From the NCBI GenBank assembly GCA_000320545.1, contig ADNK01000157.1:47501-111500 (forward strand): DNA of 64,000 nt, read 5' to 3'. The notes below the pieces were generated by a model that saw only the letters and a list, made by a program, of their open reading frames with translations, made no database searches and was not told the DNA's origin. This document shows positions 47,299 through 57,671 of the stretch, piece by piece. Source of the stretch: Bigelowiella natans CCMP2755 (lineage: Eukaryota; Cercozoa; Chlorarachniophyceae). The position numbers and the translations under genes are program-made. Position 1 is the stretch's first letter; every line of letters starts with the position of its first letter.

Positions 47299-48048
47299 GG
47301 CAAGATGGATGGGGAGTGTCCAAACAATGTAACCGCGGGCTTGTGAATACCCTACACAACCCGATTAATTAATAAAAAAAGTACCCAGCTGTATTTGGTA
47401 AATTCTAGTTTATTTAAAACAAGAGACAGCTTTTTCTAGTTGTAAAGCGTAGGGAATACGGGGGCAATGAATCAACTCTTTCTTTGGCCCCTTCCAAGAG
47501 AAAATCGGTGCCTTTTCGGAGTAAAGCGGCAATAAATGATGGTTTTTTCCCGTGCAAACGTGGGAGGAGCAAACCGGAAATCATTTCCTGGAATACCTAG
47601 AGGATTTTCGCAGTGCGACTAGTACTCTGTTAAATCGCATTGCTTGTTGTCGAAGTTCCTGCAAACGCCTGTCTCCCATGTGGTTCTGGCGCATGTGGAT
47701 TTGATCAACGCTTTGTTCATTGTTCATTGTTCATTGCTCAGGATGGATGCTTTGCGTCGTCATCACTTGGCTGCTTGTTAGTTGTGATGCATTCAATGAT
47801 TAGTTTGTGCTAATTTGCATGAACCCCGCTAGTTTGCTAGTCAGCACTGAAGCCATCGCAGTTCGATCGAGGCACTGCATTTCGCACGTTGCAAGTGTCT
47901 TGTCACACTTTGGAAATGTGGTTTTTCATCATTGTTCTCATTGTTCTCATTGTCCTTCCTCCCCTCTTCAACTCCGAAGAAAATTCCAACAAGACTAGCA
48001 GACCCACACCCACGGGCTGACCAGCCAGGCTAGCAGGCTCTGTCGATT
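47299..48048. other. Intergenic region next to retrotransposon
   Basis: About 0.75 kb with the divergent promoter side of the secreted-protein gene and then CATTGTTC / TCATTGTTC direct repeats near 47.72-47.74 and 47.93-47.95 kb. No gene seen. It was interrupted by the LTR element at 48049. Confidence 0.4.
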
Positions 48049-48374
48049 TGTTGCGCGTAAGGTGTTCACAGGCCGAGGCGCTACGTGCACAAGTAGGCAG
48101 GGGGGGGGAAAGGCACGTTTGCTTCCTTTTGAAGAGTTGTGTTTATTTTTATTAAAGATTATATTTTTATTAAATCGTGCACTGCGTAATCATTCGCGAA
48201 GCTTTCGCGAATGCCGCCGCACGTGGGGCAGCACACTTCCGGTGTGCTGCCATGAGTCCCGCCGGAACCCACGTGCCTATGCTGTATTAATATCTACGTT
48301 ATCTATATTCTATATCCGCGACAACCCCTTTGTTGTCGCACGTGACTTGTGCCCGCGTAGTGGTACGCGCTACA
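48049..48374 (-). repeat. 3' LTR of the retrotransposon
   Basis: Starts TGTTGCGCG and ends GCGCTACA in + orientation. Contains an inverted pair TTCGCGAAGCTTTCGCGAA at 48191-48210 and an AT-rich tract near 48.13-48.17 kb. Identical to 53439-53764. Confidence 0.95.
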
Positions 48375-48425
48375 CCTCCCCCAAGTCACGTTGCTCCTTC
48401 CTTCCTTCCTTATTCCCTTAGACCT

Positions 48426-51400
48426 TCATCGCTTTCGGAACTTCACCAACCACCAGGTAATAGATTCCTCTCTAACCTTATCTCCTTTGTCGCTTACCCA
48501 GAACTCACCTTCGTCCTTAGGTTCGTGTCCATACCAGCCCTCTGCATCAAGGTCCCCCAGGACCTTATACCAGTGCTCAAAGGGTAAGTCGGGAACAGCT
48601 AGGTAGAGTAGCTGATATTTTCCGTCCTTTATTTTCATAGCTACCCTCTCCATATTTCGTAATCCAGGGTAGCCTAGATAGACAATCTTCATGCGCCAAT
48701 CGTCGTTCACCCTGACCTTATTGTTTCCATATTCCACATCGAACTTAGGTCGGGGTCCTAAACAAGGCATTGCTCGCTCCCACACAGTAGGGTTTACTTT
48801 AACATCCTCTAGGAGCTTCTCACCGATATCATAATTCTTTAGGTGACTGATGTGGCGCAAGGTGACCCTGTTCCCATCATAGATGTAGTACTGCTTCCTC
48901 CCCTTCCTCTCGGTAACCTTTGCAACGCCACCCCAGAAGGGGTCTTGTTTATTTCTCGATCTCAGATTTACCTTGGCCCTAACATACTGTCCTTCCTTTA
49001 GAACTCGGCCATCGTACGGGACCTTCTCGTCTTCGCTCTCGGTATCGTCGTCGTTGTCGTCGCCTTCTTCCCTCTCCTTATCCTTGATACCTCCCCCAGA
49101 CGTGAAGGTGTCGTTTACTAACCCTTGTATCTTGTCTGGTGTGGTGCTATTTATCCTGCTTAGGTTGGCCAAGGTGCGGTGGAGTCGCTCTACCTTGGAG
49201 TTGGACTGGGCATAGTATACAGGTGAGGCATCAATATTAGGGTGTGGTAGCTGTAGAAGAGAGGTCTCATTATCCACATGTAACTTCTTTGGTATCTTGT
49301 TTATGCTAACTTCATCAGGGATAGCCTGGAGCTCAGACTCCCAGGTACGGTAGCAGTTAGTAAGCCTCTGCTTATATAAGCCTTTGTTCTTCTTAGCAAC
49401 GTTGACCTTGATAATCTTTTTAACCCAGCACTTTCCAGTGGCCACATCAACGAAGGTAAGGTAGTGATAGCCATCGTACTTATAAACATCAATTTGCACG
49501 ATATCTAAGAAGTTCCTTGCTTTGATTTTCTTAGATGCACGGCTCTTGCTGGACTCCTTGGTGGCGACGCCTGCCGCCTTCAAGCTGGAGCACCTGCAGC
49601 CACGCAGGTATGTCCTTATCTCTTTTAGCTTGTAGGGCCAGTAGTAATGGTAGAGTAGAGCAGTGATATGGTTTTCTCCTACGTGTGCAGGTCCATGGGC
49701 GGTAAAGAGAAGGGCTCCCCTGGTCCGCCGTGGCACGTAGGTACGCCTAACATTATTAGTGTATACATATATCCTATCACTAAGTACCTCATGCTTGTGT
49801 TTGTATTTATCCAGGTGTTCTTGAAGGTGCTGGAGCTCCTCTGGCTCAGGCAGGAAGTCGCCGTCCTCGAAGGTAATCGCGTTAACCATAGGGGTGACCT
49901 GGGTAGGGACTTTCTTTTCGAACAGCCTGCTGAAATAGTCAGCAAGCTGCTTGTCTCCTGGTGCGTAGACCACTGTCCTCTTGTCCCTAAACTCTTCCGT
50001 GTCCGCCCTCATAGCTGCATACTCATCGTTAGGCGCTTCGAGCTTGCGGTCGATGCCTAGGAGGGGCTTGTGGTCAGTCATTAAGGTGAAGCTGGGCACC
50101 GACAGCAGGTAGTATCTTAGTTTCCTCTGCGCCTCAGTCATGGCTTTATACTCTCCTTTTGTAGGGCTGTACTTGGCCTCAGCTGCTGTGCAGGCCCTGC
50201 CCCACACCCGTATGATCTGCTGGTCTTGGGTAAGTACAGCAGCCATACCTAGCTTAGACCAGTCTGTCCATAGGGTAGCTGGTCTAGTAGTGTCTAGCTT
50301 AGCATTCAATAGGGTGTTGCTGCATAACTTTATTAGGTTATCGAAGTGGGCATCAAGGCCAGCCTTGGCCCACACCTTAGCGAAGCTGAGGCCTACAGAG
50401 TTCTCCTTCCGGTAAGCAGTAGTAAAAGCAGCTGCAGTCCTAGCGTAGGTAGGGGAGAACCTACGTAGTATCCAAGCTGCAGTCTGCAAGAATGACTTTA
50501 ACTCCTTTGCATTCTTAGGTTTAGGGGCTTGCTGTAGTGCTGCTACTTTCTCGGGGTTTGGGGTGATGCGGCCTTGCTCCAGGTAATATCCACACCACTT
50601 GATTCTTGTAGCTAGGAATGTACACTTCTGCAGTCTAATAGTAAAACCGAAGTGTGCAAACCTAATAAATATATTTTCCAGGAGGAAGATCTGAGCGACG
50701 ACTGTGTTGGTACATATTATGTCATCATCCACATACACAAACACAAACACCCACAACACAGACGCCATCCCATCATGTGTGTATGCCCTGTAGTTCTGAC
50801 TACTGAACGCATCCCCTGATATGCTTAGGCCGTAAGGGAATACGACGAAGTGCCACTTCCTGTGCCTGCTGGAGAACGCGGTAATGGGGCGGGAGGTTTT
50901 GTGGATGGGTGTCTGCATGTATGATTCATTTTTATCTAGGGAAGAGTAGTATTTGTATCCTATGACGTGTTCAATAACGTCATCTATCCTTGGTGTAGGT
51001 GTCTGGATCCTCTTTATTACTCGGTTGTGGCGGATGAAGTTGTGCGCCAGGCGGAAGAAAGGGTAAGTAGGTTTCTTAGCTAGCACATGTCTCACGTTCC
51101 ATGGTGAGTTGCTTGGCTCTATCTTCCCTTCCTTTGCCCATTCATTGATCTGCCACTCTATCTTTTCCCAGTCCGCTTCCGGTCGCCTATGTTCTGGGTC
51201 ATTGATGATGCACTCTTCGTATCCCTTCTTTAGCTCGATCTTTACTGGGGTAAGCTTGCTGGAGGGCTTCGTCGTCGGCTTGGTGATGTCAGAGTACTTC
51301 TCGTTTAATATTTTATTAATGTACTTTTTGCCTTTGTCGATATCCCAATCATCAGCTGGGGGGGTCTTGTCCAGTAGCTCCGTTATCTGTCGGATGGTCT

Positions 51401-53399
51401 TGCCGGGGTTCTTCTTCCGTAGCTCGGTAGGTGTAGGTAGCTTGTTGTCCGCTAGGTCCATAAACTCTAACGCATTAACGCTTGACTCAGAGGTCCACTC
51501 GTCAAGCCGTATCATGTTCTGGCTGATGGTCCTGCCTGACTTCTTTGGCAACTTAGCAAAGTATATCTTGTGATTGTAGAATGATATGATCCCCCCTAAT
51601 TTTTCTAGGGCATCCTGTCCGAGGAGTAGTTCCATGGATAAAGTCATGGCTACTCGGGTCTTGATTTGGGTCTCCGCGTCGCTGCCAGGTATCTGTAGCT
51701 TTAGCATTAGCTCACCGACGGTCTTCATGGAAGAGCTTCCGTCTGCTTGAGCATATTTACGTTCTTTCTTAGTCACTTGATCCAATAGTCCTAACCTTCT
51801 TACTGTGCTTAGGCTTATGAAGGACTTCGGCATGCTGCCACTATCCCAAAGGGCAGGTAGTTTCTTGTAGTCTCCGTAGCTGTCTTTAACTTTAACCTTG
51901 GTCATAGCAACTTTGATAGTCCTGTTAGCGTCTTCGTCATTAATGTTGCATACTCCTAAGTTCTTTATGTCGTCTAGGGTCATGGGCTTGTCTTGGTCCT
52001 GCGTTGCTGGTACTGCTGTCTTCGTCGGCGCCTGCTTAAGGTGATCTAATATTCCGTTTATCTGCTGCTGTATAGCATTGATACTGTTCTGCTTTTTGTT
52101 CTTATATTTATTGTTCTTCCCGTTGTTGCTGCCTTGCCATTTGCTGTTGTTATATCCTTGTCCTCTGCCTTTCTTTCTCTTTAACTTCTCGTAGTGTTCG
52201 TTGAGCTGCCTGATCGTCATCCTGGGTCGTCCTTCTTTCCTGTCTCTGCAGTCTTTAGCGGTGTGTTTCCCTTTACGTGAGCAGTATCCGCAACGTCGGT
52301 TACCTTCCCTGTCCTTGTACCAGTCTCGCTGCGGCTTAATAGCGTTAATGTTTCCTATGCCAGGTACCTTAGGGCTGGTAAACTTGCGGTCCTGCTCCTG
52401 CTCGCGTAGGGATATAGCCTGCACTGCTGCCTCCATCGTGGTGTAGCCTTTCTCCGTAACGTAAGTGGATTCCTTTATCTTTAACTTGAACTCTTCAAAC
52501 CTTGCCTGATCATCACCTGTGTTGTAATTAAAATCATGTAGTTCGTCGATCATATCCTGGAAGCGCGTGGCAAAGTCTCTAACAGGTTCTCTCTCATGCT
52601 GCATCATTGCTCTGTATTTTCTAATAGCCTGGGGTAGGGAGTTAGCATCCTGTTCATTTACAAAAGCCTTCATTATCGCCTCAACGTCTCGTAGCCCACT
52701 AACTGTAGTGTGTATTTTCTCTAGCTGCCTGATCCGGGTCCTGCCTGTCTCGTAAAGGTCCATGGCTTGCTTTATTATAGCTAGCCATTTGAGCTTGTCG
52801 TTTTCGGTGGGGTTAGGGGTAAAGTCGCAGAGTATACTCCTAGCGTTCTTCCACCACCTCCTTGCCTCACCTCTTTTCCCGTTGTATTTCGTTATCATAA
52901 CCGGTGCTGTTTTAACAGACATGAACTGGGTGTTCCGCTGTACCGGCTGCTGCTGCTTGACGGTGCTCTGGGTCGTCCCCCGCGAGGCGCCCAGACCCCC
53001 GTCGTTCCTAAACAAAGCTGCCCACTCTGGAGGTAAGTCTGCTTCGTAATCCATGATGTCCTGCATGATAGCTGCCCAAACATCATGTGTCTGATACTTG
53101 TATTCTATCGATACTTTCAGTTTGGCGTAGTTGCTCGCCCTGGGTCGCAAGGCTCGTAATGCCATTACGACCTTCTTGCTTTCGGCGGCCACGTCCTCGT
53201 CGTCCGCCTCGTAGAAGTTCTCCAGTGCCTCTGCTGCTGCATCTGCTTTCTTAATCCCGGGTGCTGGTCCCGGCGGTGCCTGTGGAGGTGTTCCTCCTCC
53301 TTCCTTAGCGTCCGTATCGCCCTTCCTTTCCTGTTTCTGCTCGTGCCCTTGCACGGCCTGCGAGCCAAAGTCCTGCTGTTCTTCTAGCTGCTGTGACAT
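48426..53399 (-). CDS. Retrotransposon Gag-Pol polyprotein
   Basis: A single frame of 1657 residues with no frameshift between gag and pol. Gag-like region 1-350. CCHC zinc knuckle at about 370-384 (CGYCSRKGKHTAKDC). Aspartic protease DSG at about 519-521. Reverse transcriptase about 730-940 with SSLDKN and the catalytic YVDD at 889-892. RNase H about 1040-1155 with its D, E, D, D residues (TDWSK, GEYKAM, TDHKPL, LADYFS). Integrase zinc finger H-H-C-C about 1235-1270, then core D1304, D1376 and E1404 (KVERLHRTL). Only 27 residues separate the second Asp and the Glu, shorter than the usual 35. A GPY/SH3-like segment (GRVLKEGQYVRAKVN) and an extra 140-residue C-terminal domain rich in Trp/Tyr follow, which I do not recognise. 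Confidence 0.93.
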   Translation of the reverse strand: MSQQLEEQQDFGSQAVQGHEQKQERKGDTDAKEGGGTPPQAPPGPAPGIKKADAAAEALENFYEADDEDVAAESKKVVMALRALRPRASNYAKLKVSIEYKYQTHDVWAAIMQDIMDYEADLPPEWAALFRNDGGLGASRGTTQSTVKQQQPVQRNTQFMSVKTAPVMITKYNGKRGEARRWWKNARSILCDFTPNPTENDKLKWLAIIKQAMDLYETGRTRIRQLEKIHTTVSGLRDVEAIMKAFVNEQDANSLPQAIRKYRAMMQHEREPVRDFATRFQDMIDELHDFNYNTGDDQARFEEFKLKIKESTYVTEKGYTTMEAAVQAISLREQEQDRKFTSPKVPGIGNINAIKPQRDWYKDREGNRRCGYCSRKGKHTAKDCRDRKEGRPRMTIRQLNEHYEKLKRKKGRGQGYNNSKWQGSNNGKNNKYKNKKQNSINAIQQQINGILDHLKQAPTKTAVPATQDQDKPMTLDDIKNLGVCNINDEDANRTIKVAMTKVKVKDSYGDYKKLPALWDSGSMPKSFISLSTVRRLGLLDQVTKKERKYAQADGSSSMKTVGELMLKLQIPGSDAETQIKTRVAMTLSMELLLGQDALEKLGGIISFYNHKIYFAKLPKKSGRTISQNMIRLDEWTSESSVNALEFMDLADNKLPTPTELRKKNPGKTIRQITELLDKTPPADDWDIDKGKKYINKILNEKYSDITKPTTKPSSKLTPVKIELKKGYEECIINDPEHRRPEADWEKIEWQINEWAKEGKIEPSNSPWNVRHVLAKKPTYPFFRLAHNFIRHNRVIKRIQTPTPRIDDVIEHVIGYKYYSSLDKNESYMQTPIHKTSRPITAFSSRHRKWHFVVFPYGLSISGDAFSSQNYRAYTHDGMASVLWVFVFVYVDDDIICTNTVVAQIFLLENIFIRFAHFGFTIRLQKCTFLATRIKWCGYYLEQGRITPNPEKVAALQQAPKPKNAKELKSFLQTAAWILRRFSPTYARTAAAFTTAYRKENSVGLSFAKVWAKAGLDAHFDNLIKLCSNTLLNAKLDTTRPATLWTDWSKLGMAAVLTQDQQIIRVWGRACTAAEAKYSPTKGEYKAMTEAQRKLRYYLLSVPSFTLMTDHKPLLGIDRKLEAPNDEYAAMRADTEEFRDKRTVVYAPGDKQLADYFSRLFEKKVPTQVTPMVNAITFEDGDFLPEPEELQHLQEHLDKYKHKHEVLSDRIYVYTNNVRRTYVPRRTRGALLFTAHGPAHVGENHITALLYHYYWPYKLKEIRTYLRGCRCSSLKAAGVATKESSKSRASKKIKARNFLDIVQIDVYKYDGYHYLTFVDVATGKCWVKKIIKVNVAKKNKGLYKQRLTNCYRTWESELQAIPDEVSINKIPKKLHVDNETSLLQLPHPNIDASPVYYAQSNSKVERLHRTLANLSRINSTTPDKIQGLVNDTFTSGGGIKDKEREEGDDNDDDTESEDEKVPYDGRVLKEGQYVRAKVNLRSRNKQDPFWGGVAKVTERKGRKQYYIYDGNRVTLRHISHLKNYDIGEKLLEDVKVNPTVWERAMPCLGPRPKFDVEYGNNKVRVNDDWRMKIVYLGYPGLRNMERVAMKIKDGKYQLLYLAVPDLPFEHWYKVLGDLDAEGWYGHEPKDEGEFWVSDKGDKVREESITWWLVKFRKR

Positions 53400-53438
53400 T
53401 GTTAGTCAAATCGTTTCCCGTGTGTGGAAGCCAAAGGT

Positions 53439-53764
53439 TGTTGCGCGTAAGGTGTTCACAGGCCGAGGCGCTACGTGCACAAGTAGGCAGGGGGGGGGAA
53501 AGGCACGTTTGCTTCCTTTTGAAGAGTTGTGTTTATTTTTATTAAAGATTATATTTTTATTAAATCGTGCACTGCGTAATCATTCGCGAAGCTTTCGCGA
53601 ATGCCGCCGCACGTGGGGCAGCACACTTCCGGTGTGCTGCCATGAGTCCCGCCGGAACCCACGTGCCTATGCTGTATTAATATCTACGTTATCTATATTC
53701 TATATCCGCGACAACCCCTTTGTTGTCGCACGTGACTTGTGCCCGCGTAGTGGTACGCGCTACA
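53439..53764 (-). repeat. 5' LTR of the retrotransposon
   Basis: Same 326 bp as 48049-48374. It should carry the element's promoter reading toward lower coordinates. The AUG of the polyprotein lies 40 bp inside it. Confidence 0.95.
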
Positions 53765-53768
53765 GATT

Positions 53769-54752
53769 TCCTCCAAGGAAAAGAAGATTTCGGCGCGGTC
53801 GCGCGCGTGATCGAGAAATGAAACGGCGGCAGAGATCAAGACGACGGAAGTCTGCTGCCACACAAGCATGCTGGCGTGCTGGCATGGGAAATCAGAGCAG
53901 GTTGCTTCTGTTCCCTGCGGCTCCATCTTCAGCCGGCTAGCCGGGCTAGGTGCACAGATTCATGACATCCCAAATGTGGCAGGATTCATGTTCGCCATGC
54001 TGACAGCATGAACCACTCCAGCACTGCTAGACTGGTTTCAACGACAACATCAATTGCAAAGCTGATGGAGCAACGTGGTTGGGCAAGACAAAAGTTGTCC
54101 ATGCTGGCATGCTGGCACACTGGCATGGCTAGATGGGTTCATTGTGTAATTGTGCTCCGAATGAATGTGCAGTTGTGGTCAGAAGTGTGGTAGATGTGAA
54201 GTAACAGAAGTGATGAAGATGGTTCGAATCGGATTTGGTGTTCAATGGAAGTGAGATGACAACAGCAAATCTAACAAAGTCCCGCTGACTGCACTACGCA
54301 GCGCTCTAGAGCTGACTAGCTGACATCATTCATCACTGCTGCATGAAATACGCCAGTGCGCATCTCAAGCTAGCAAGACCAGTCTAGACTGGCGGTGATT
54401 GTCATCGTGATGCGTAGCTACTTGCAGTTGTGTTTGAGGCATGCATGCATGCACTTTTGCAGTGGAACAAAGCTAGCCAACAAGCACACCATGTCCCATG
54501 CACGCACATCTGAACAACATGTGTAGCTCATCTCCCGTTGTGATGCAGGCGCATGCTGCTATGAATAACGAGTGAACGTGCATGTTTGCGGAGGACCTAC
54601 AATGGTTCTCCAACCGTCGCAACACAACACTACACGGATGAAATTGCAATTTGGTGGTAAACACAGGGAAACACAGAGAAGTTCAGCCGTGCAACTTTCG
54701 CGGTCATTCGAGTAGAGGAGGACAGCTTGTCTTTCGGGGTTGAAAGTACAGA
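53769..54752. other. Intergenic region rich in GCATGC/GCTAGC words
   Basis: About 1 kb between the element and the AdhE stop. It has CATGCTGGCATGCTGGC-type short repeats near 54.10-54.12 kb and TGCATGCATGCATGC at 54.44 kb. No gene is supported. Similar text at 58.3-59.3 kb. Confidence 0.45.
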
Positions 54753-57671
54753 TTATCCATGGTAAGAATCTGTCAAAATTTGTTTCAATTCTGAAACGAG
54801 CGGAAATCTAGGGTTAGCTGGGGTGCACTGATCATCGAAAGCAGCAAGGGCCATGTCATCGATTTGCTCGAAGTAAGCTTTCTCGTTAACTCCACACTTC
54901 TCAAATGTGCGCGGCATCTCTAGGTTATCCATGAGTCCGAGGATGGCCTGGCAGTATGCTTCGCATAGCTCATCGTCGGTCTTTCCCTTCAGGCCCAGGT
55001 GCGTAGCAATTGCAGCATAGCGCTGTTTTGCAATAGGGTGGTCATATCCGGGATAGATTCCCATTCGAGTCGGTCTCTCGGATGCGTTGAACCGAATCAC
55101 ATAAGGCATAAGAACGGCATTCGTTAGTCCATGAGGCAGGTGGAACACCGCACCGACTTTATGCGAGAGGCTGTGAGTGATGCCAAGGTAGGAATTGGAG
55201 AATGCAAGACCAGCCAAAGTAGCTGCGTGATGCACCATCTCACGGGCTTGTGGATCCCCAGTATGGTATGAGTTGGGAAGGTGTTGAAACAAAAGATTGA
55301 TGGCTGTGAGGGAGTGACTCTCTGTGAACTCGTTGGCTGCTACGGACACGAATGCTTCTGTGGCGTGCGTGATGGCATCAACACCGGCGTGCGCGATGAG
55401 GCTCTTGGGAAGCTTGTCGCAGAAAGATGAATCAATGATAGCAATATCAGGAGTCAACTCGTAGTCGAAGAGGGGGTGCTTCATGCCCATATCGTCCGTG
55501 ATGACGGAGAAAGGTGTCACCTCAGACGCCGTTCCAGAAGTGGTGGGAATGCATACGAGCTTGCGGATCTTCGAGCCGAGTTTGGGAAAATGCTTCGTTC
55601 TCTTGCGAATCTCGATAAACCGTGAAGCTGCATCCTCAAGATGGAGTTCTGGGTGCTCGTAGGACACACGGATGTACTTCCCAGCGTCCATAGGAGAGCC
55701 ACCCCCAAGGCAGACCATGAGATCAGGTCTGAATGCCTCACACGCCTTGACCCCCTTCCTCACGGTCATTATATCGGGGTCTGGATGCACATCATCGAAC
55801 ACGGAAACTACAAAGCCCTTGTCCTTGAGACATCTCTTGACGCGCTCGACGTACCCGAGGCTTCCCATAACCTCGTCCGTGATGATAATGGCACGCTGGT
55901 CCTTTGTTCCGTCAGCATATTTGTTGGAGACATCTCTGAGGGCATCCTCGAGGCAATTACGATTGAAGTAGATTTGCGGGGGGTTCTTGAACCACTCAGT
56001 GTGCTCTTGGCGTGTCGCCACGGTGCGCACGTTGAGTAGGTGCATGGGTCCCACGTTATCGGAGACGGAGGACCCTGCCTTCGTGCCTACACCCAGCGTG
56101 AGACTGAAATCGATGTTGAAGTTAAAGGCAGTTCCGATCGCAGCAAGGGAGGTGGGGACGTTGTTGAGGATACGACCAGCAGGGATCTTCTGCGCATACT
56201 CCTCAAGTCGCTCTTGGCTCCTGCTGTAAATCCCGGCAGTGTGACCGATTCCATCGTACTCAGTCAGCTCTTTGCATAGCTTGACCCCTTCTTTAAAGTC
56301 AGACGCCTTGTAAAGAGCTAAGACAGGGCAGAGTTTTTCATGGGAGAACGGCTCCTGAGGCCCCACATTGGATGCTTCTGCTCCAAGCACTACTGTCCCA
56401 TAGGGTACCTCCACATTAATACGACGAGCAATCTCCTGAGCTGACTGCCCAACAATGTCAGCATTCACTCTTCCATTCACAATTAAAAATTTGCCAAGTG
56501 CATCTCTCTCCTTACCCTCCAAGAATGTTACACCGCGACGGATCAGCATTTCCTTGAACTGATCATACACAGACTCCACGCACACCACTGACTGCTCAGC
56601 GGCACAGATCATACCGTTGTCGAATGTTTTGCCGAGCACAATGGAACCGCAAGCCTCTTCAAGATTTGCAGTCTCGTCGACAAGGATAGGTGCGTTTCCA
56701 GAACCTACACCAAGTGCAGGTTTTCCAGTGCTGTACGATGCTTTTACCATACCTGGGCCTCCAGTGGCCATTATAATGTTGACGTTGTCGTGGTGCATTA
56801 CGAAATCGGAAACTTCCCTATTCACCTCATCAACGCATTCCAAGAATCCCTTTGGGGCACCTGCAGCTACGCCTGCATCATGGCATACTTTCACAGCAGC
56901 TGCGGTACTCTCAAGTGCGCGGGGATGCGGAAGAAAGATGGCGCCGTTACGGGTTTTGGCGCAGAAGAGGCTCTTTGCAATCGCAGTACTTGTTGGGTCT
57001 ATTGGAACATACATTATAAGTGTGAAGTACTTAGGCTAGCCTCTACGAAATATATAATGGCCTTACTTGTGGTCGGGGTGATGCAACAGACGACGCCGAC
57101 TGGATTCGCAATTTTGAGAAGTCCGTGCACAGACTCCCTCTCGATGATTCCACAAGTCTTTGTATCTCTGTATCTATCGAGAAGCAATTCACATGCAATA
57201 CCATTCTTGATAACTTTATCCTCCATGAGACCCATTCCTGTCTCCTCATGAGCAATTTGCGCTAGAGGAACACGCTAAAACAAAAACTTGTTATGAAGTT
57301 TATGAAGGCAGGAAGGCAGGAAATACTGTCTTGCTAGAACGGAGCACACACAATTTATAGGACATCTGTCCTACCTGTTTGTTGGCTTCATGTGCGATTC
57401 TGAGGTCATAAAATAAAAAGCATAACATATTTTATATAAATATCAGCTCATATCTATATCAAACAACCATTTTCTTCGTACTAAAATATATTCATGCACC
57501 GTACCTCGTGAAAATGTAGTCAACTCGCTCCTGGCTGAAAGTAGCGAAGATCTCGCTAGCCCTTTTGACTCTTTCAAGCTTGTCCTCTGTTGAGGTTGAA
57601 ATGTATCTGAATGAAGCGATACGATGGGTGCGTCGAAATGTCCCCCGGAGGCATTTGGCACTTAAAAGCAT
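54753..57671 (-). CDS. adhE: Bifunctional acetaldehyde-CoA/alcohol dehydrogenase (AdhE), mitochondrial-type presequence
   Basis: Converts acetyl-CoA to acetaldehyde and ethanol with NADH, the anaerobic fermentation route. Four in-phase exons (57505-57671, 57375-57399, 57067-57274, 54753-56998) give 881 residues, the normal AdhE length. The start at 57671 gives MLLSAKCLRGTFRRTHRIAS, Arg-rich and free of acids, a mitochondrial-type presequence; an in-frame ATG at 57743 is possible. The N-terminal half is CoA-acylating aldehyde dehydrogenase: PTTNPTSTAIAKSL, GGPGMV, the active-site Cys in DNGMICAAEQ. The C-terminal half is iron-dependent alcohol dehydrogenase: GGGSPMDAGK, PTTSGTASEVTPF, and the iron ligands in HAGVDAITHATEA, SLSHKVGAVFHLPHG and AFDDQC. 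The ending ELKQILTDSYHG is typical. The 25-nt second exon (IAHEANKQ) is required to keep frame. Confidence 0.95.

Larger units (their letters stand above)
48049..53764 (-). mobile_element. Intact LTR retrotransposon, Ty3-type gene order
   Basis: 5.7-kb element on the minus strand. The two 326-bp LTRs begin TG and end CA and read identically base for base, which indicates recent insertion. It carries one open gag-pol frame. A purine tract (TTGGGGGAGG on the minus strand) abuts the 3' LTR near 48375-48384. A possible primer-binding site (TGGCTTCCACAC... on the minus strand) lies 4 nt inside the 5' LTR near 53433, but I did not match it to a tRNA. It is flanked by a short target duplication. The order protease, RT, RNase H, integrase is that of Ty3/gypsy elements. 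Confidence 0.95.
48045..53768. repeat. Target-site duplication GATT flanking the LTR element
   Basis: GATT at 48045-48048 precedes the left LTR and GATT at 53765-53768 follows the right LTR. One more shared T makes GATTT possible if the LTR is taken to start at GTTGCG. With TG...CA ends the duplication is 4 bp. Confidence 0.75.
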
